A stretch of DNA of 64,000 bases, from positions 25,325,501 through 25,389,500 of the forward strand of contig NC_089038.1 of NCBI RefSeq assembly GCF_034140825.1. Reading direction: 5' to 3'. Shown here one piece after another: positions 12,674-24,705 of this stretch (its first letter is position 1; each line of letters begins with the position of its first letter). Position numbers and translations under genes: made by a program. The stretch is from Oryza sativa Japonica Group (lineage: Eukaryota; Streptophyta; Magnoliopsida; Poales; Poaceae). Under the pieces are notes generated by a model. The model searched no databases, had not been told where the DNA came from, and saw only the letters and a program-made list of their open reading frames with translations.

Positions 12674-12747
12674 TGTCTGAGCCCAGGTTCGAACTGGGGA
12701 CCTTTAGTGTGTGAGACTAACGTGATAACCAACTACACCACCCAGAC
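12674..12747 (-). tRNA. tRNA-Val (anticodon CAC)
   Basis: The minus strand folds as a 74-nt cloverleaf. The acceptor GTCTGGG pairs with CTCAGAC, followed by discriminator A. The anticodon stem TTAGT/ACTAA encloses the loop CTCACAC, giving anticodon CAC. The T arm contains GGTTCGAAC-type sequence on the plus strand (B box GTTCGAACC), and the A-box TGGTGTAGTTGG is present. No intron. The A, D and T regions look intact, so it is probably transcribed by Pol III. Only short T runs follow, so the terminator is weak. Confidence 0.9.
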
Positions 12748-12881
12748 TTTTGTGGCACATTTGTGATATTTTATTTCTACTTTATTAATGAAAGACGTTA
12801 CTGTGACCTCTAAGACTTTTGTGTTGCATTTGTGATATTTTCTATCTACTTTATTAATGGAAGACGTTACTGTGACCTCTA
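12744..12881. repeat. 69-bp tandem duplication at the 5' side of tRNA-Val
   Basis: Two adjacent copies begin AGACTTTTGTG and end TGTGACCTCTA, differing at only a few bases. The first copy begins in the first four bases of the tRNA gene. A further approximate pair follows, both copies containing ACTGCAAA(A)CCAATGGAACAT. Confidence 0.8.
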
Positions 12882-13430
12882 AAACATTACTCGGTTAATC
12901 GGTTGGTACTGCAAACCAATGGAACATTTGAAACTTGTGTTTTGTCTGACATTTATTTTGACATATTTAACCAGTTGTTACTGCAAAACCAATGGAACAT
13001 ATGTGAATCGTGTTTAGGTTAGGCAGTGAGCCGAGATTCGAAATTCAAATCAAGCAAAGGTAGAACTCTTCCCTTTTCTCACTAATAGCCTGTACTGCTG
13101 CAATATCGGGACATTAGCGCCTTCAGAGAGGAAACAGAGACAATTCAAACGGTATTTTAATTCAAAATGAATCGATGCAAATAAAAACTTTTGATGCTAT
13201 TAAGTGCCAGCATATCTCCCTTGTCACGTACTACTATGTTACAATGAATTCATATTCAAATGCCGCACCGTCAAATTGATTTAACATTCTTGAGATGTAA
13301 TACAGTAATCGGTTTTTTCCCACCTTAACACAGTAATTAGAGCTTAATGATACAGTCTACAACCATCAATTCATAGCTCAAGAGAGATTATGCGACGAGG
13401 TCTTCTGGCTGCAGGCCTCCCGGTATTCAT
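12882..13430. other. Intergenic and 3' UTR
   Basis: AT-rich sequence between the tRNA upstream duplication and the stop of the minus-strand RS-rich gene; the last 100-150 bp are probably its 3' UTR. No other gene seen. Confidence 0.5.
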
Positions 13431-15378
13431 CTATTTCTTTGGGTTCCCAAAGAATTTAGAGAGCCGCACAGGTCCTTCCTCCTCACTATCACTGCCCCTG
13501 TGCTTGGATCTTGACCTGTACTTCTTATCCTTTTTTGTCCTCTTCGATCTGGACCGTGACCTGGACTTTCTCGAATCCCTATCCTCATCATCACTGCTTG
13601 ATGATTCCGACGATGAACTGGAACTTGACTCTGATGAACTTCTATGCTGGAATTTGTAGCGGTTTTATTTCATCAGTTCATCTATTGTAGTTGACTTCGA
13701 AATATCCTAAAGTTAAGGGTATACCTTTCTCCTCTTTTTACTCCGTTTCTTTGCATCTTTATCCTTCTTCTCTGTATTTAAAATTTATTCAGCAGAAACA
13801 CTTGAGAAATACAACATATGTAAGAAACTGGCGACTGAACTGCTAATTACACGGTCACCTTTCTTAGAAGATGATGACTTTGACCTTGAGTGGTTTCTTC
13901 CAAGAGCTAGCTTTTGTGCCCTTTCAGCATCCAGTTGAGCCCTATATTCTCTCATCATTTTATCTTTGTCAGCTTCCATTTCACCCCTCTTTAACTCGTC
14001 TTCCTATTAGGGCAAAGAGCCAAAGAGCAGCATGAGCTACTGTACAAGTATTGATAATAAACAGCTGTAGTCACAAATCAATCTCTGCATAAGTACAAGA
14101 AGGCTTAGGATTATGTGCTGCAACATTGTGGGGGTTCATGCAGAAAACCACAATTCATTTGTAAAAAATAATCCTGATTCCTGAGCAATGTCAGAAAGGT
14201 ATAGGTTGGACTTTCGGAATTAGTGCAAGCGCCATCCATAACCACCTGACGGCCAATAAACATAAAAGAGATGCAATTTGATATCATTAGCCGAGGAACC
14301 AAATCAAGTATAAGACGGAAATATGAAAGCTCCCTAGAGATGGTTTATGAGTACAAAACTGATCATGTAACACCATGTGCTCCAACTCTTCTGCTCCAAA
14401 TGTTAGCTCAAGTTTGTAACAGTAAACCACAACTACAAAGTCTATGCACTTTGTTAATGCATTGACGGGGGGCAAGAATAAGCTTCTTGAATGAGCTACA
14501 GAGGTTCAGGTTGATAAATCTTCCAATATTATACAATTCAGAAATTTATTCGCTGCTACATGTGCTAGGAAAGGTAAAATCGGCGTTCCAAATTCAACTA
14601 GCAGATACATACAAGGATACAATGAAATTTACTCATCACATTAAGAGTGTTATCTGGGAGAGAACAACTAATCATATCTTTCATTATCTAACGACCATCC
14701 TGCATCAGACCATCATACAGCGCATCAACACACAGAAAATGAACAATCAGTATCACCAACACTACAACATGGTAGGAGCAACAAGAGGACATCTTGCACT
14801 ACCATGGTCCGCGGGTTTGCGCACACAAAAGGAGAACTAGAGAATATAAACCAGCTGATCAAAGCTAACAGTAGTAAACCGAGCAAAGCGATGGACTTGT
14901 GTACCTTCTGCTTCTTCTTGAACTCCTCCCACGTGACGGTGTGCGTCTTGTTCAGGCTGGCCAACCGCGCCGCATGCCACTCTGGAGAATGAAATGAACC
15001 GTCCGTCTGCGACGGCCCTCGTTAGTAAAAGCCCCATGATTATTCTTTCTTTCTTTCTTTCTTTCAAATCTTCTCCAGCTACAACTAATACTACCCTCCT
15101 AGCAGCAAGATTTCCATGGTGATGCAGCCTACACCTAATCACAGATCTCAATAGGTAACGAGCGATCGATATACAAGTATGGGGGGGCCTTGGGGAAATC
15201 TAGGGGAGGAGGAAGAAGACGAGACCAAAGATCTGCGAGGGAGGGAGGTGAGGTGAAGTGAGGCCTAAGGAAGGGGACCGACCATGCCGTCTTCGGGGGA
15301 GTCGGTGGCGCCCGGGGCGCCGGACGAGGAGCCCAGCCGCGCCCGCTGCATCGCCTTGTACGCCTGGTTCTTCCCCAT
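13431..15378 (-). CDS. Lys/Ser/Arg-rich nuclear protein, FAM133-like (201 aa)
   Basis: Five exons on the minus strand: 15283-15378, 14905-15006, 13859-14003, 13725-13771, 13431-13646, all with GT-AG borders and matching phases. The product starts MGKNQAYKAMQRARLG. It has an acidic-free N half with the WEEFKKKQK segment recalling the TWEEVKEQ core of FAM133. A charged helix (DKDKMMREYRAQLDAERAQK) follows, then a K-rich stretch, a long Ser tract and alternating RS dipeptides, ending RLSKFFGNPKK. RS and KKRSKKRRK segments predict a nuclear, splicing-related protein that is phosphorylated. Family assignment is weak; the gene model is solid. Its promoter lies in the 400 bp before the Pack-MULE. 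Confidence 0.75.
15043..15065. repeat. (TTTC)n microsatellite
   Basis: Tandem CTTT units in the first intron of the RS-rich gene. A second CT repeat lies just upstream of its start codon near 15446-15464. Confidence 0.85.
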
Positions 15379-16252
15379 GGCGCCTCTCCCCCTCTCCCCT
15401 TCCTCCTCCTCCTCCTCGTCGATTCTTCGCGCGCGCGAGCGAGCTCTCTCTCTCTCTCTCTCCTCTCGCGCGGCGAAGGGCGAGACCAGATTGGGGAGCG
15501 GAGGAAGAGGAGGGGAAGTGGAGAGAGTAATGGCCGGCGAATTGCGATGGTGATAAGGAGAGGTGGGGGCGGAGGAGGGGGATGCGATGCGATGGGGGAA
15601 ACGGCTCCACTGCAGCCGTGCGGAAAGCCGCGCGCTGCCGTCCGATGTGGGATGGACGGTTAGCATTGACCTTGGGTGTCTAGATGGATGCCTGAATAAG
15701 CTTTGGGCTACCCAGCCAAACAGCCCAAAGTGTTCGGGCCGCATTTGGTGATTTGGAGCAAAAGCAAGGGGAATTATATCCGGAGGAAAAAGTACACCCA
15801 AGGTCCCTCAATTTGTCATCGAGATACAAAATCATCCTCAAACCACAAAACCAGATATCTCGCGTCCCTTAACTTAATCAAAACCAGTCATAAAAGATCT
15901 TTAGACGGTTTTGACCCGGTTTTAGCCTACGTGACGGCTAAGTCAGCGTGGGACCCACGTAGCCCACATGTCTTTCCCCTCCTTTTCACTCCACGTCATC
16001 ATCTCTTTTCCCTCCTTTCACTTCCTCCTCTCTCTCTCTCTCTCAATTTTCTCCTCTCACAGGCTGACCGGTGGGTCGGGACGAGGTCGACGGGGCAAGC
16101 AGGGAGAGGGGAAGGTGCGGCGGCTGGCGACAGGCGACGCGGGAGCAGGCCGCCGCACCGGGTGGGGAGGAGGCTGGCGGAGTAGAGGCCGCAGGCGTGG
16201 AGCCGTGGAGTAGGGCGTCAGTGGCCGGTGACGGCGGAGGAGCGGCGACGGC

Positions 16253-16873
16253 ATGGATAGTACCGACGGGAGGGGCCCCGAGCAGTCGGACGGGGCGGCC
16301 GTGCCGCTGCGGCGGTTTCTGATGAGCACCGGGCTTGACGCAGATATGAGAAGGGGGAGGGAGGGCGACGCGGCGTCCGTGGCGGTCGTCGAGGAGGGCG
16401 TCGGGGGAGGAGGCGGCGGGAGGAAGGTGTGCAACGGCGGCGGCGACGGCCGCCGCGACGCCAATGCGTACTACCGGCGGATGATCCAAGCCGACCCGGC
16501 GAACCCGCTGCTGCTCGGCAACTACGCGAGGTTCCTCAAGGAGGTGGAGGGAGACGCGGCGAGGGCGCAGGAGTACTGGGAGCGCGCCATCGTCGCCAAC
16601 CCCGGCGACGGCGACGCCCTCGCGCTCTACGCGGGCCTCGTCTGGGAGACCACCCGACCGCGCCGACGCCTACTTCACCTGAGGAAGGGGCCCCGCCACC
16701 GCTCGCCCGCCGCCGCCAAGCCAACTGCTAGACGTTGCCGCATACAAGCACGCCGCCGCCGGCGGCCGCGCCGTCACGTATGCGCTGGTGATAGAGATGC
16801 AGCTGGTCATGGGCTTCTTCGCCACCGCGTTCTGCACTGTCGGCGTGGTCATGGACTCGCCGGCATGCCGTAG
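16253..16873 (+). pseudogene. Captured TPR-protein fragment inside the Pack-MULE
   Basis: A 206-codon frame opens at an ATG. Residues about 67-135 (AYYRRMIQADPANPLLLGNY, then ARAQEYWERAIVANPGDGDA) are a half-TPR/HAT-like unit seen in plant TPR proteins with the pattern YY-x2-M-x3-DP...NPGDG. The upstream part (PLRRFLMSTGLD) also fits the N-terminal region of those genes. After WETTR near 16657 the frame leaves the conserved sequence and becomes Arg-rich filler. I read it as a gene fragment copied by the element; whether it is expressed is unknown. Confidence 0.65.
16728..16856 (+). pseudogene. Captured purine-permease-like fragment inside the Pack-MULE
   Basis: In a different frame from the TPR part, 43 codons read LDVAAYKHAAAGG, then VTYALVIEMQLVMGFFATAF and CTVGVVMD. 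The order 'YxLVxEMQLVMxxxATAFCTVGM' recalls one helix pair of plant purine permeases (PUP family). The match is from memory and short. The two fragments in different frames suggest separate capture events. Confidence 0.45.
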
Positions 16874-17569
16874 GACCCGAAGCCGTCGCCGCCGCACCCA
16901 AGCCTCCCCGCGGGCCGGCGATGGGCGACGCGGCGGCGGCGACGCTGGAGAAGGGAGGAGGCCGGCGAGTCGGGAGGAGGTCGGCGGGGCGAGGAGGGAG
17001 AGGAGAAGATTCGGCGGCTGGCTCGCCCGCCGCCGCCCGCCCGCCCGCTGCGCGCTCGCGGCCGCTGCCGCTCCCGACGCAGGCGGAGGCGACGCCGCCG
17101 CGGCCGGCCGCGGACGACGTCGTTGCCGCCGTCCCCGCCGTCGCATCGTCCGTCGCCGGCCGCCGACGCCCTCCTCCCCGCCCGCTGGCTAGCCTGTCCC
17201 CTGCGTAGAGAGGTGAGAGAGAGAGAGAGGGGAGGAAGGGAGAGAAGAGGGGAAGAGAGAAAGGGGGTGACGTGGATAACCTGACATGTGGGGCCAACGT
17301 GGTCCCACGCTGACTCAGCCGTCACGTCGGATAAAACTGGGGTTAAAACCACACAAGGATCTAAAGTGAACGGTTTTGTAAGTTGAGGGATGTCATATAT
17401 GTTTTACGGTTGGGGAACGATTTTGTAACTCGATGACAAATTGAGGGACCTTCGGTGTACTTTTCCCTATATCCGGATTATATCAATTTGGGTAATGTAT
17501 ATGATTTAAAATAAGTTAATATATAGTACGAAATATAATATATCATAATACTATTAATTTAACGGAATG

Positions 17570-18245
17570 GCTATTTATCAGTCGTGCTCCAGCGACCTTA
17601 GCTCTTCTCCTCCGGCTCCGGCGACACCTTCTCCAACTCCGGCGACCCCGACGAAAGCAATGGAGTTAGGGTTTAGGGTCCCGGGTTAGGATGGGGGTGG
17701 GAGGGGGGTGGGGGGAGGGGGAAGAGTGGGGGATCGCCGGGCTTAGAGGGATGGCGGTGGGAGGTGGCGGCCCGGCGGTGGGCGGTGGACAAGGGCAGGC
17801 GGCGAGGCGCCGAAGCCGCGGGGATGGAGGAGGGCAGTGGGCCGGTGTCGGCGGCGGGGGCAAACGGCGGATCCGGCGGTTCGTGGTTAGGAGGTGGCGG
17901 GTAGTGGTGGCGGATCCGGCGGCGGGGAGCCGCCGGAGACGGGGAAGACGGCGGGGCGGGGGAACTCGCGCCGTCCGTTGGGAAGGGAGGAAGAGGGGGT
18001 AGGGGAGGAGGCCGGCCGGGGGGAGGGGAGGGGAGGAGGGGGGCTCGCCGGCGCCGTTGACCCCTTCCGGCCAGCCGGCGAGTCCGAGCGGCGGCACGGC
18101 GGGCGGCGGCGGAGGCAGCGCACGCGCAAGAGAAGGCGGCGGCGGCCTGGAATGACGAGGGGGAGGGAGAGGGGTTAGGGTTAGATATGCCAGCACGAAT
18201 CTTAAAGCGATCCAATGGTCCAGAATTCGCATGATTTGTGAGGTG
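17570..18245. mobile_element. GC-rich TIR element candidate
   Basis: A block of over 70% G+C sits in AT-rich flanks. Its right shoulder (AGCACGAATCTTAAAGC, then CCAATGGTC) resembles the right shoulder of the element at 34953-35533 (AGCACGAATCGTGAAGC, then CCAATAGTC). The left end is less clear. Long Pro/Arg-rich frames on both strands result from base bias. Confidence 0.35.
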
Positions 18246-19032
18246 TTTTTCTGTCAAATGCCATGTAGATATTAATTTAAACATACATATATCTAGATTC
18301 GTAGTGTTATGATATATCATATCTCGTATTAACTTTGGAATGAAGTACAGTAAAAAAAAACTTTGGAACGAAGTAGCAGTTGTTCTCCAATTACTGTAGC
18401 AATATCCTCTTTGCTAGCTTCAAACAGAAAAAAAGGGAGCAAACAATCATTAATATCTTGTCCAGTTTCTCCTCTACGAAGCTCAAAGATGATCTCTCGG
18501 TCCTTGTTTATCTCCGAATGTTGTTTTCCTCCAAAATTTCTGTCCTTTCCTCATATGACATCCAAAGAGCGGTACTGATTTTTGTACAGAGATTTCATAG
18601 ACCCCAAATATTGGACACTTGTAAGTTGTAACGCAAGCACCAGGCTTGCATTTAATCTTTCTCGAGGAATTTGTGCAATTCTTCTCAGAGGAGGGATCGA
18701 GACATATACTTGTCCAAATAGAATGAGACAAAACACTTATTCAATATCTATATATTTATTCAGATTATTTGGATTGGGCATGAATTATTGTCCCATCTGG
18801 CCGTTCAGCATGTCCATTTCAATGGCAACCCACAACAGGTTGGAATTTCAGTTGCCATTCACCTATAGAAACCTGATGCCTAACTATACGCTAACTCTCT
18901 CCACGGCAGTCAGTCGGAACAAAAAAAATGACCGTCCTGCCATTTTTGTTACACATGGCACTGCCATGCGCTTACCGGCGGAAAAGAGTGGGCTGGTAAC
19001 TTCAACAGCCACGGAAGCGACTGTTTATCTAC

Positions 19033-22000
19033 CTATTGCCGTGGGGTTTCTTCTTGTTCGTTGCTTTCTCCCGTTTGTGATGCCAGCTTCACAATGTCTT
19101 CAACGAGGATCTTTCCATCTGTTAGGCATAGAAAGAGAACCAGAAAAAGGCTTAGAATGCACAATGATGAACATGGACATTTATCTTTCAGCGCAGTAGG
19201 TAGAGAAGCTGAGTGGAACCTTTGTCTTTAGAAAGATTGCTAATAAGCTCTTGGACGCCTTCCTTCCCTATAGTGTCTTTGAGATAATTTGCTGCAGCTG
19301 CTACCTCGTCAGGGGTAACTTTGCCATCACGGTCACTGCAATGAGATCATGTTATTCATGAGCAAGGCAAATCCAACAAACGGAAGGTCCAGTCCTTGGT
19401 TAGTTACCCACAACGTGTATTGAGACCATTATCCCTCAATGATCTAGTGATCAATTATTATGCTTTAGCCATCTTAATTGAAGTTTTGTAGAGCTCAGGT
19501 ATGCACCATAGGGTTAGCATGTTGTAAGTCCTAACCAGGCAACCTCCCAGCCTACCTTAAGATTAAGTGATTCATGACAATTTACGCACATGCAGGTAGC
19601 ATTTACCTATCAAGCAGCTGCCAGCGGTTGCCTATTCGTGCATCAACATCATCAATCTCTTTCTCTAATTTCTGAAGCATTGCATCAACCTGAAATGCAG
19701 CGAAACAGTACGTCAACAAATAGTTGCTATTTACTAAAGATCAAGACAAGAAAACAACACATCTAATGTCTGTATTACACATTCCACACAGAAACAAATT
19801 CAACAGAACAATAGAGAATTTACGTCCATCAAGGAAAATCCTTAAATTAGTAAATGCAGAACAAAGGCATGCAATTGGCCAAGTGCAGGCTGTAACCACC
19901 ATTCATAGAGAAAGAAGCTAGAAGCCAGTTGAGACACAGACATAAAGCAACACCAGAATTAGAGCTCATAATTCATGAGTGAACCGCTGATTAGTGATGA
20001 CCTAGTTGAATCCAGGTTAGTATCAAGCTGGAGTACAAAAAGCGATTACTGGCATTTGTATATTTTATTTGAGAATCTTCTAAGATCCTAAGATAGTAGT
20101 GAAACTAACTAGAGACTGAATAATTGATCACAAATTGCCTTTTGCCTGTGGGTGTGGGCATTATTCTCAACCAACACAAGTTTTCATAGCTGAGTGCTTT
20201 GTGTGCCAGCAATCAGTTCCTCTACTTTCACACCTTCCCACCTTCCCAGCAGTTAGTTATCTATTTGTAATTACTATCACACGATTATCTTGAGTTTAGG
20301 GATGTTTCAAAGTAATTTTAAAAGAGGCAGATCAAGTAGTGGTTTAAATGCAGAAAAGAATTCCTTACCCTCTCTATTAATGCTGAAGAGACCTTTTCTC
20401 CTGCAGCTATCTCTGCAGCATGGTCTGATTCCTCTCTTGCAGCCTTGTATGCTCTCCTAGCTTCTTCTTCACCTTTTGTACCCTCCTTTTCCAGCATGGT
20501 GTTATATAGTTCTATCTGTGTTCCACAAGAGTGGAGACCATCCAATATTATCATATGCAAACTGAAAGCACATAATATTAACTGCAACTTCAACTCATAC
20601 CTCTTTATTGACAAGATTCAGAAACTCTTGACGTTCCTTGGCAACAGACTGCAGTAGAAGATGGAAAAAAAAGGTGAAACAGAATATTAATGGTTTAATG
20701 TAGCTTACTCTAGAAAAGCAAGGAATATAGCTTAATGCTAGGATCATACAGAAGCAGATGCAAGCACGGCCAATGCTTGGCTGATATCACAAAGCTGCTC
20801 CTTCCTGTCATGCTCAACTTTTGCTTTCTTTAGTTCCTTTTCTTCCCTAGCAGTAGGCTCAGTCATTTCTTTCAAAGCCACATCTTCTTCAGTTGCCTTT
20901 GGTACCTCAAGTTTTGCCTTGTCTTCTTTCTCTTGCCTTTTCTCCTCTTCCTGAATATCATTCAATATGTAGAAGCATTAACAACAACGGATAATTGACA
21001 ACATAGTTGGATTATCAAATAGAGGAACTGAGAGAACTTGTAGAATCCACCAAATCATCAAAACCTAATTATAACTACAATTACACGGGTGAATTACATA
21101 TTTACACATTAATTGGGCTTGGGCAACCAAGGAATATTGAAAGCCACAAATTGGTAGCTAATCACATCAAGATTCAAACTGTACTGCATTGCTAAACAAT
21201 ATAACCAAGGATTTATGCAAGATGGAGTCTCATCATTTTTATCTCATGCTTTTTCTACAGGATGGCATTGCCCATAATTTCAAGTTCCAATGCATCTAAT
21301 TGTGAGACGCTAGCGCATCAGTTATCATTTTTCTGTATTTCAAAGTAAAACCATCAAATCAAAACAACAAATTGTTGACAAGCTATGGGTCGTCACCCTG
21401 AACTTCTATTCATATCTAACTTCAGAAGTACTTTCAAACTAGGAGTAAGGTAGATACTTCATTGCAGCTGGGGACTTGGTGATACAGCCAATAAGGACAT
21501 ATTGTGTCAGGTAGGCATACCCAGTGGCAGATACATTAAATGAGATATGGAATTTAATCAAATCAAAATTTCAGTACCTTGATAAGTTCTTCCTGCATTT
21601 CCAGGAATTCCAATTTCCGCTTCCTGTCGGACACAGAATCTTCTGAAGGAAGAACTGTCCCAACAGTATCTACAACTTCATCTGGAAGAGAAGATAATGT
21701 TGCTACAACAGCCTCCTCGGGCTTCATTTTCCCAGACATGGTAAAAGCTCTGGAAGTATTTCAAACACAACTGAGAACTTGAATAGATGAACTGAACCCA
21801 AGGGCAACTATCACCAAAAATCCAGAATTACCTTGATAGTATTAGAAGAGATGATGGCACAGAATGATTAAGTGACAAATCCAACCAGTCTCTGAGCTGA
21901 ACATTAAAATTAAATGTTTAATTCTTACATAACTGAAACATTTTTAGATAATTTGATATTAATTTAACATAGCTGAAATACTGATACAGTTCCTGCAAAG

Positions 22001-24645
22001 AAATGTGCCTTAAATCACTACAGAGAACTAAAATCATCTTCTACAACAGTTCTAGGAAGTTTTTAATTGCTGTGTCAATATGCATTGACACAATTTAGCA
22101 AACAAAGCATTGGACAAAGAAGCACAAAGCATGGTGCCCAATTGACCTTTTCTCTTTCAATAGAGTAACAGTACCAGTTCTACTAACACACTTAGAATAT
22201 ATGGTTATAAAAAAAGTGCAATAGATAACTGGGTTAGTCATAAGTAAAAACGAAAAAATCACAGGGAATATACCGGAACTATTTTAAACTGGAAATACAA
22301 TAAAAGTATATTAAAAGCATCCAACAACAGGGATCTGATGTGCTGTATTTACTACCATTACCTACTCATCAATGCAGATGTCCCACCAACAATTTCAAGG
22401 CAAACAAACCTGATTTTGCATCTCCTCTGTTGACAACAAACCAAGATGGCCACGTTCTCGACATGCTTGTCGAAGCTCCTCCTCAGAAAGAGACTCCACG
22501 CCCTCAGCCTGGATCATCTTATCATCATTCTTAATTCTGCAAATAAAGATATAAAAGAGTTACTACGGTTAACTACCCAAAAAAATGTTTGCATAAGAAC
22601 ATGACGCTGTTTTCAAACTTGAAAGAGGATCGATTTTGGTGTAACATTAACTGTTCCTCTGTGATTCATCATGGCGCCATTATTTTACAACCGTACACTA
22701 GAGAAGATTTTACTCTGGACACATTGTTCTCAATTTCAGATGATGCAGTGAGAACTACAAAACCGCTCAAAAGTTAAATCTCTATTTGTCTTTCTGGAAA
22801 ATTTTCAATTGCCTGTCGATCTTCTAAGATGTAAAATGGTCAAAACAGTATTAGATGTGTCAAAAACAAAAACGTATACAATGTTGAAGATTAATTAGCA
22901 CTCAAGTTGAATTGGAGATTTGTAAAAGGATCATTCTACATCATCCACCATGTATTTTTTTCTCATCATCTAACTATCTGACATCTATATCTGCACACAG
23001 CATCTACATCAGAAAGCAACCGGTGGGCATACTCTTGCAATTTCTTCCGAAGCATGAATGTCAGGTAGTGGTCTGTACCAAAAGGTTGGATCCCCATATA
23101 TTTACACATATTTACCAACCGTGCTCTGCAGGCAAAAAAGGACTGATCAGAAAGATGTGAAAACCAAGGGCTAGGGCTAAGCTAGATGTTCAAGAAACAT
23201 CAACCTGTTCATGTTATCCAAAGTCAGTTCATCATTAAACAGCTTTGCAAAGCTCAAAATTTCTTCATTTGAGACATGTCCACCTTTCCTAACCTAGTTA
23301 CAAAGTTAAGAATAGATTACTAGGAAATCAATAAAACAAACACTTAATGATCTATGTATTCAACTTGAGGTAACAAACAAAACATGTATGAACCCAAAAC
23401 CTTGTTCAAAAATTCATCCAGATCTTCAGCTGTCTGTTTCATTTCTCCACTACGTGACGTCTGCACTTCCTTTGCCATTTCTTTTGCAGTATCTTGTAAA
23501 AATCTTGCATATTCCATCCTTGCTTTCAATTTCCTTTTCAATGCCTCCTGCACGTATCAAAAAAAAAAAATGTTGACCTGAGTCAATCTGTTTGTATTTA
23601 GCAAATACAGTGGCAAGATATCATAACATGTCTTGGTCAGTACCTCTTCCTTCATCTTGTCCTGGAAAGTCGATGGCAACATGTTAGGGAACATCTTGAG
23701 GAAGACTGGTAGTAAAAATTCCATGAAGGGAACAATGATGAACACAGCAAAAGGTACAAGCCTAAACAAATCAGCTGTTGTGCGTGTAAGCTGTTGCCTC
23801 TCTCTTCTTGTTAGGCTCTTTCCACCAGCAAGTTTCACTAACAATCTAGATGAAATCCTAACATCTGCCCACAGCAGCTTAGTTCCCAACCAATAATGCT
23901 GCAGTGTAGAAACAAACTCATCCTTCCAATGCTTCAATTTTGCAGCCCAGTCAGCCCTTCGATTCACAAGATAAATATAAATCAAAACATTGGATATGAA
24001 TGTATAATCCATGGAAAGGGGCAAGACAGCAATTGCAAATATACTTCAATATACTGAAGGGAACTGAGACCTGCTCATTGAAGCAACAGCACGCAGAGCA
24101 GGTCCAATACCTAGAAGTATTGCCCAAAATTTATGTATGATTGACTGGTCAGACTTTTGTACTTCCTGCACCAGCTTAGCTTTAGCTTTAGCTTTTGCAG
24201 TGCTTAAGCCTTCCACCGCCTGATCACACTCTTCTGGGGATGCCTCCTTTTTCCCCTGATTCTGGTTCTGGTTCTCGCTCCGCTCGTCCAGAATACCAAC
24301 TTTAGGCTGCCCAGCAGTGCTTGATGTTGGGCGTACTGACTGTAGGAAATACCTGGCTCCCAAGGGGAAACCAAAAGTCTGTGGTTTAGATTCATAAGAA
24401 GCAAGTGAAGCACCACGAGTTGGGTGACACAGGATACTAAGGCCCAAAAGTCCTTGTTTCCTTAAGATGTATTGTGCCTTCTCATGGTTTGATTCTCTTG
24501 AGTTTTGAGATGCAGTGCTTTGCTCAATTTCACATCCAAACTTTTCTTGCCCAAAAGTAGAAATAGATGAATGTCGTAATAAAACAGGGATATTAGTATG
24601 CTCCAGAGCATACTTCCTTCTCCTAATGATCGCCCTCGAGGCCAT
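19033..24645 (-). CDS. LETM1: LETM1-like mitochondrial inner-membrane protein (753 aa)
   Basis: Fourteen exons, minus strand: 24071-24645, 23644-23956, 23401-23547, 23205-23293, 23033-23125, 22410-22536, 21832-21896, 21578-21749, 20750-20950, 20601-20648, 20369-20515, 19607-19689, 19220-19335, 19033-19118. The N terminus [15 protein letters not shown] is a presequence candidate. The LETM core carries the transmembrane segment [20 protein letters not shown], then LPSTF and a ribosome-binding-like domain ([16 protein letters not shown]...LRQACRERG...[16 protein letters not shown]). A long K/E coiled coil and a canonical EF-hand loop [12 protein letters not shown] near the C terminus follow. Known LETM1 proteins control mitochondrial K+/H+ or Ca2+ exchange and volume. 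The last exon ([14 protein letters not shown]) is needed; reading through its donor gives a shorter unrelated tail. Confidence 0.93.
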
Positions 24646-24705
24646 TTTTGGTTGCTTCTTCCTTTTCTCAAGAGAATGTCAGGGTTATGCCTTTCCGGGT
24701 AGAAC

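Larger units (their letters stand above)
15785..17467. mobile_element. Pack-MULE (Mutator-like element carrying host gene fragments)
   Basis: The ends are inverted repeats of about 190 bp: left GGAAAAAGTACACCCAAGG, right (reverse complement) GGGAAAAGTACACCGAAGG, both continuing GTCCCTCAATTTGTCATCGA. The 10-bp sequence TATATCCGGA flanks both sides (15775-15784 and 17468-17477), a classic 9-11 bp MULE target duplication. No transposase is present; the 1.7-kb interior is very GC-rich and holds fragments of at least two host genes. The exact duplication suggests a fairly recent insertion. It lies about 400 bp upstream of the RS-rich gene's start codon. Confidence 0.9.

Noticed and set aside
18582-19199. 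205-codon plus-strand frame beyond the LETM1 stop
   Set aside because: No ATG at its start, no recognisable motif, and it overlaps antisense the last LETM1 exon and 3' UTR. Noted because of its length, but unsupported.
19188-19220. Read-through end of LETM1 at the donor in exon 13
   Set aside because: It gives an unrelated tail; splicing to 19118-19033 gives the conserved [13 protein letters not shown] end with correct phase.
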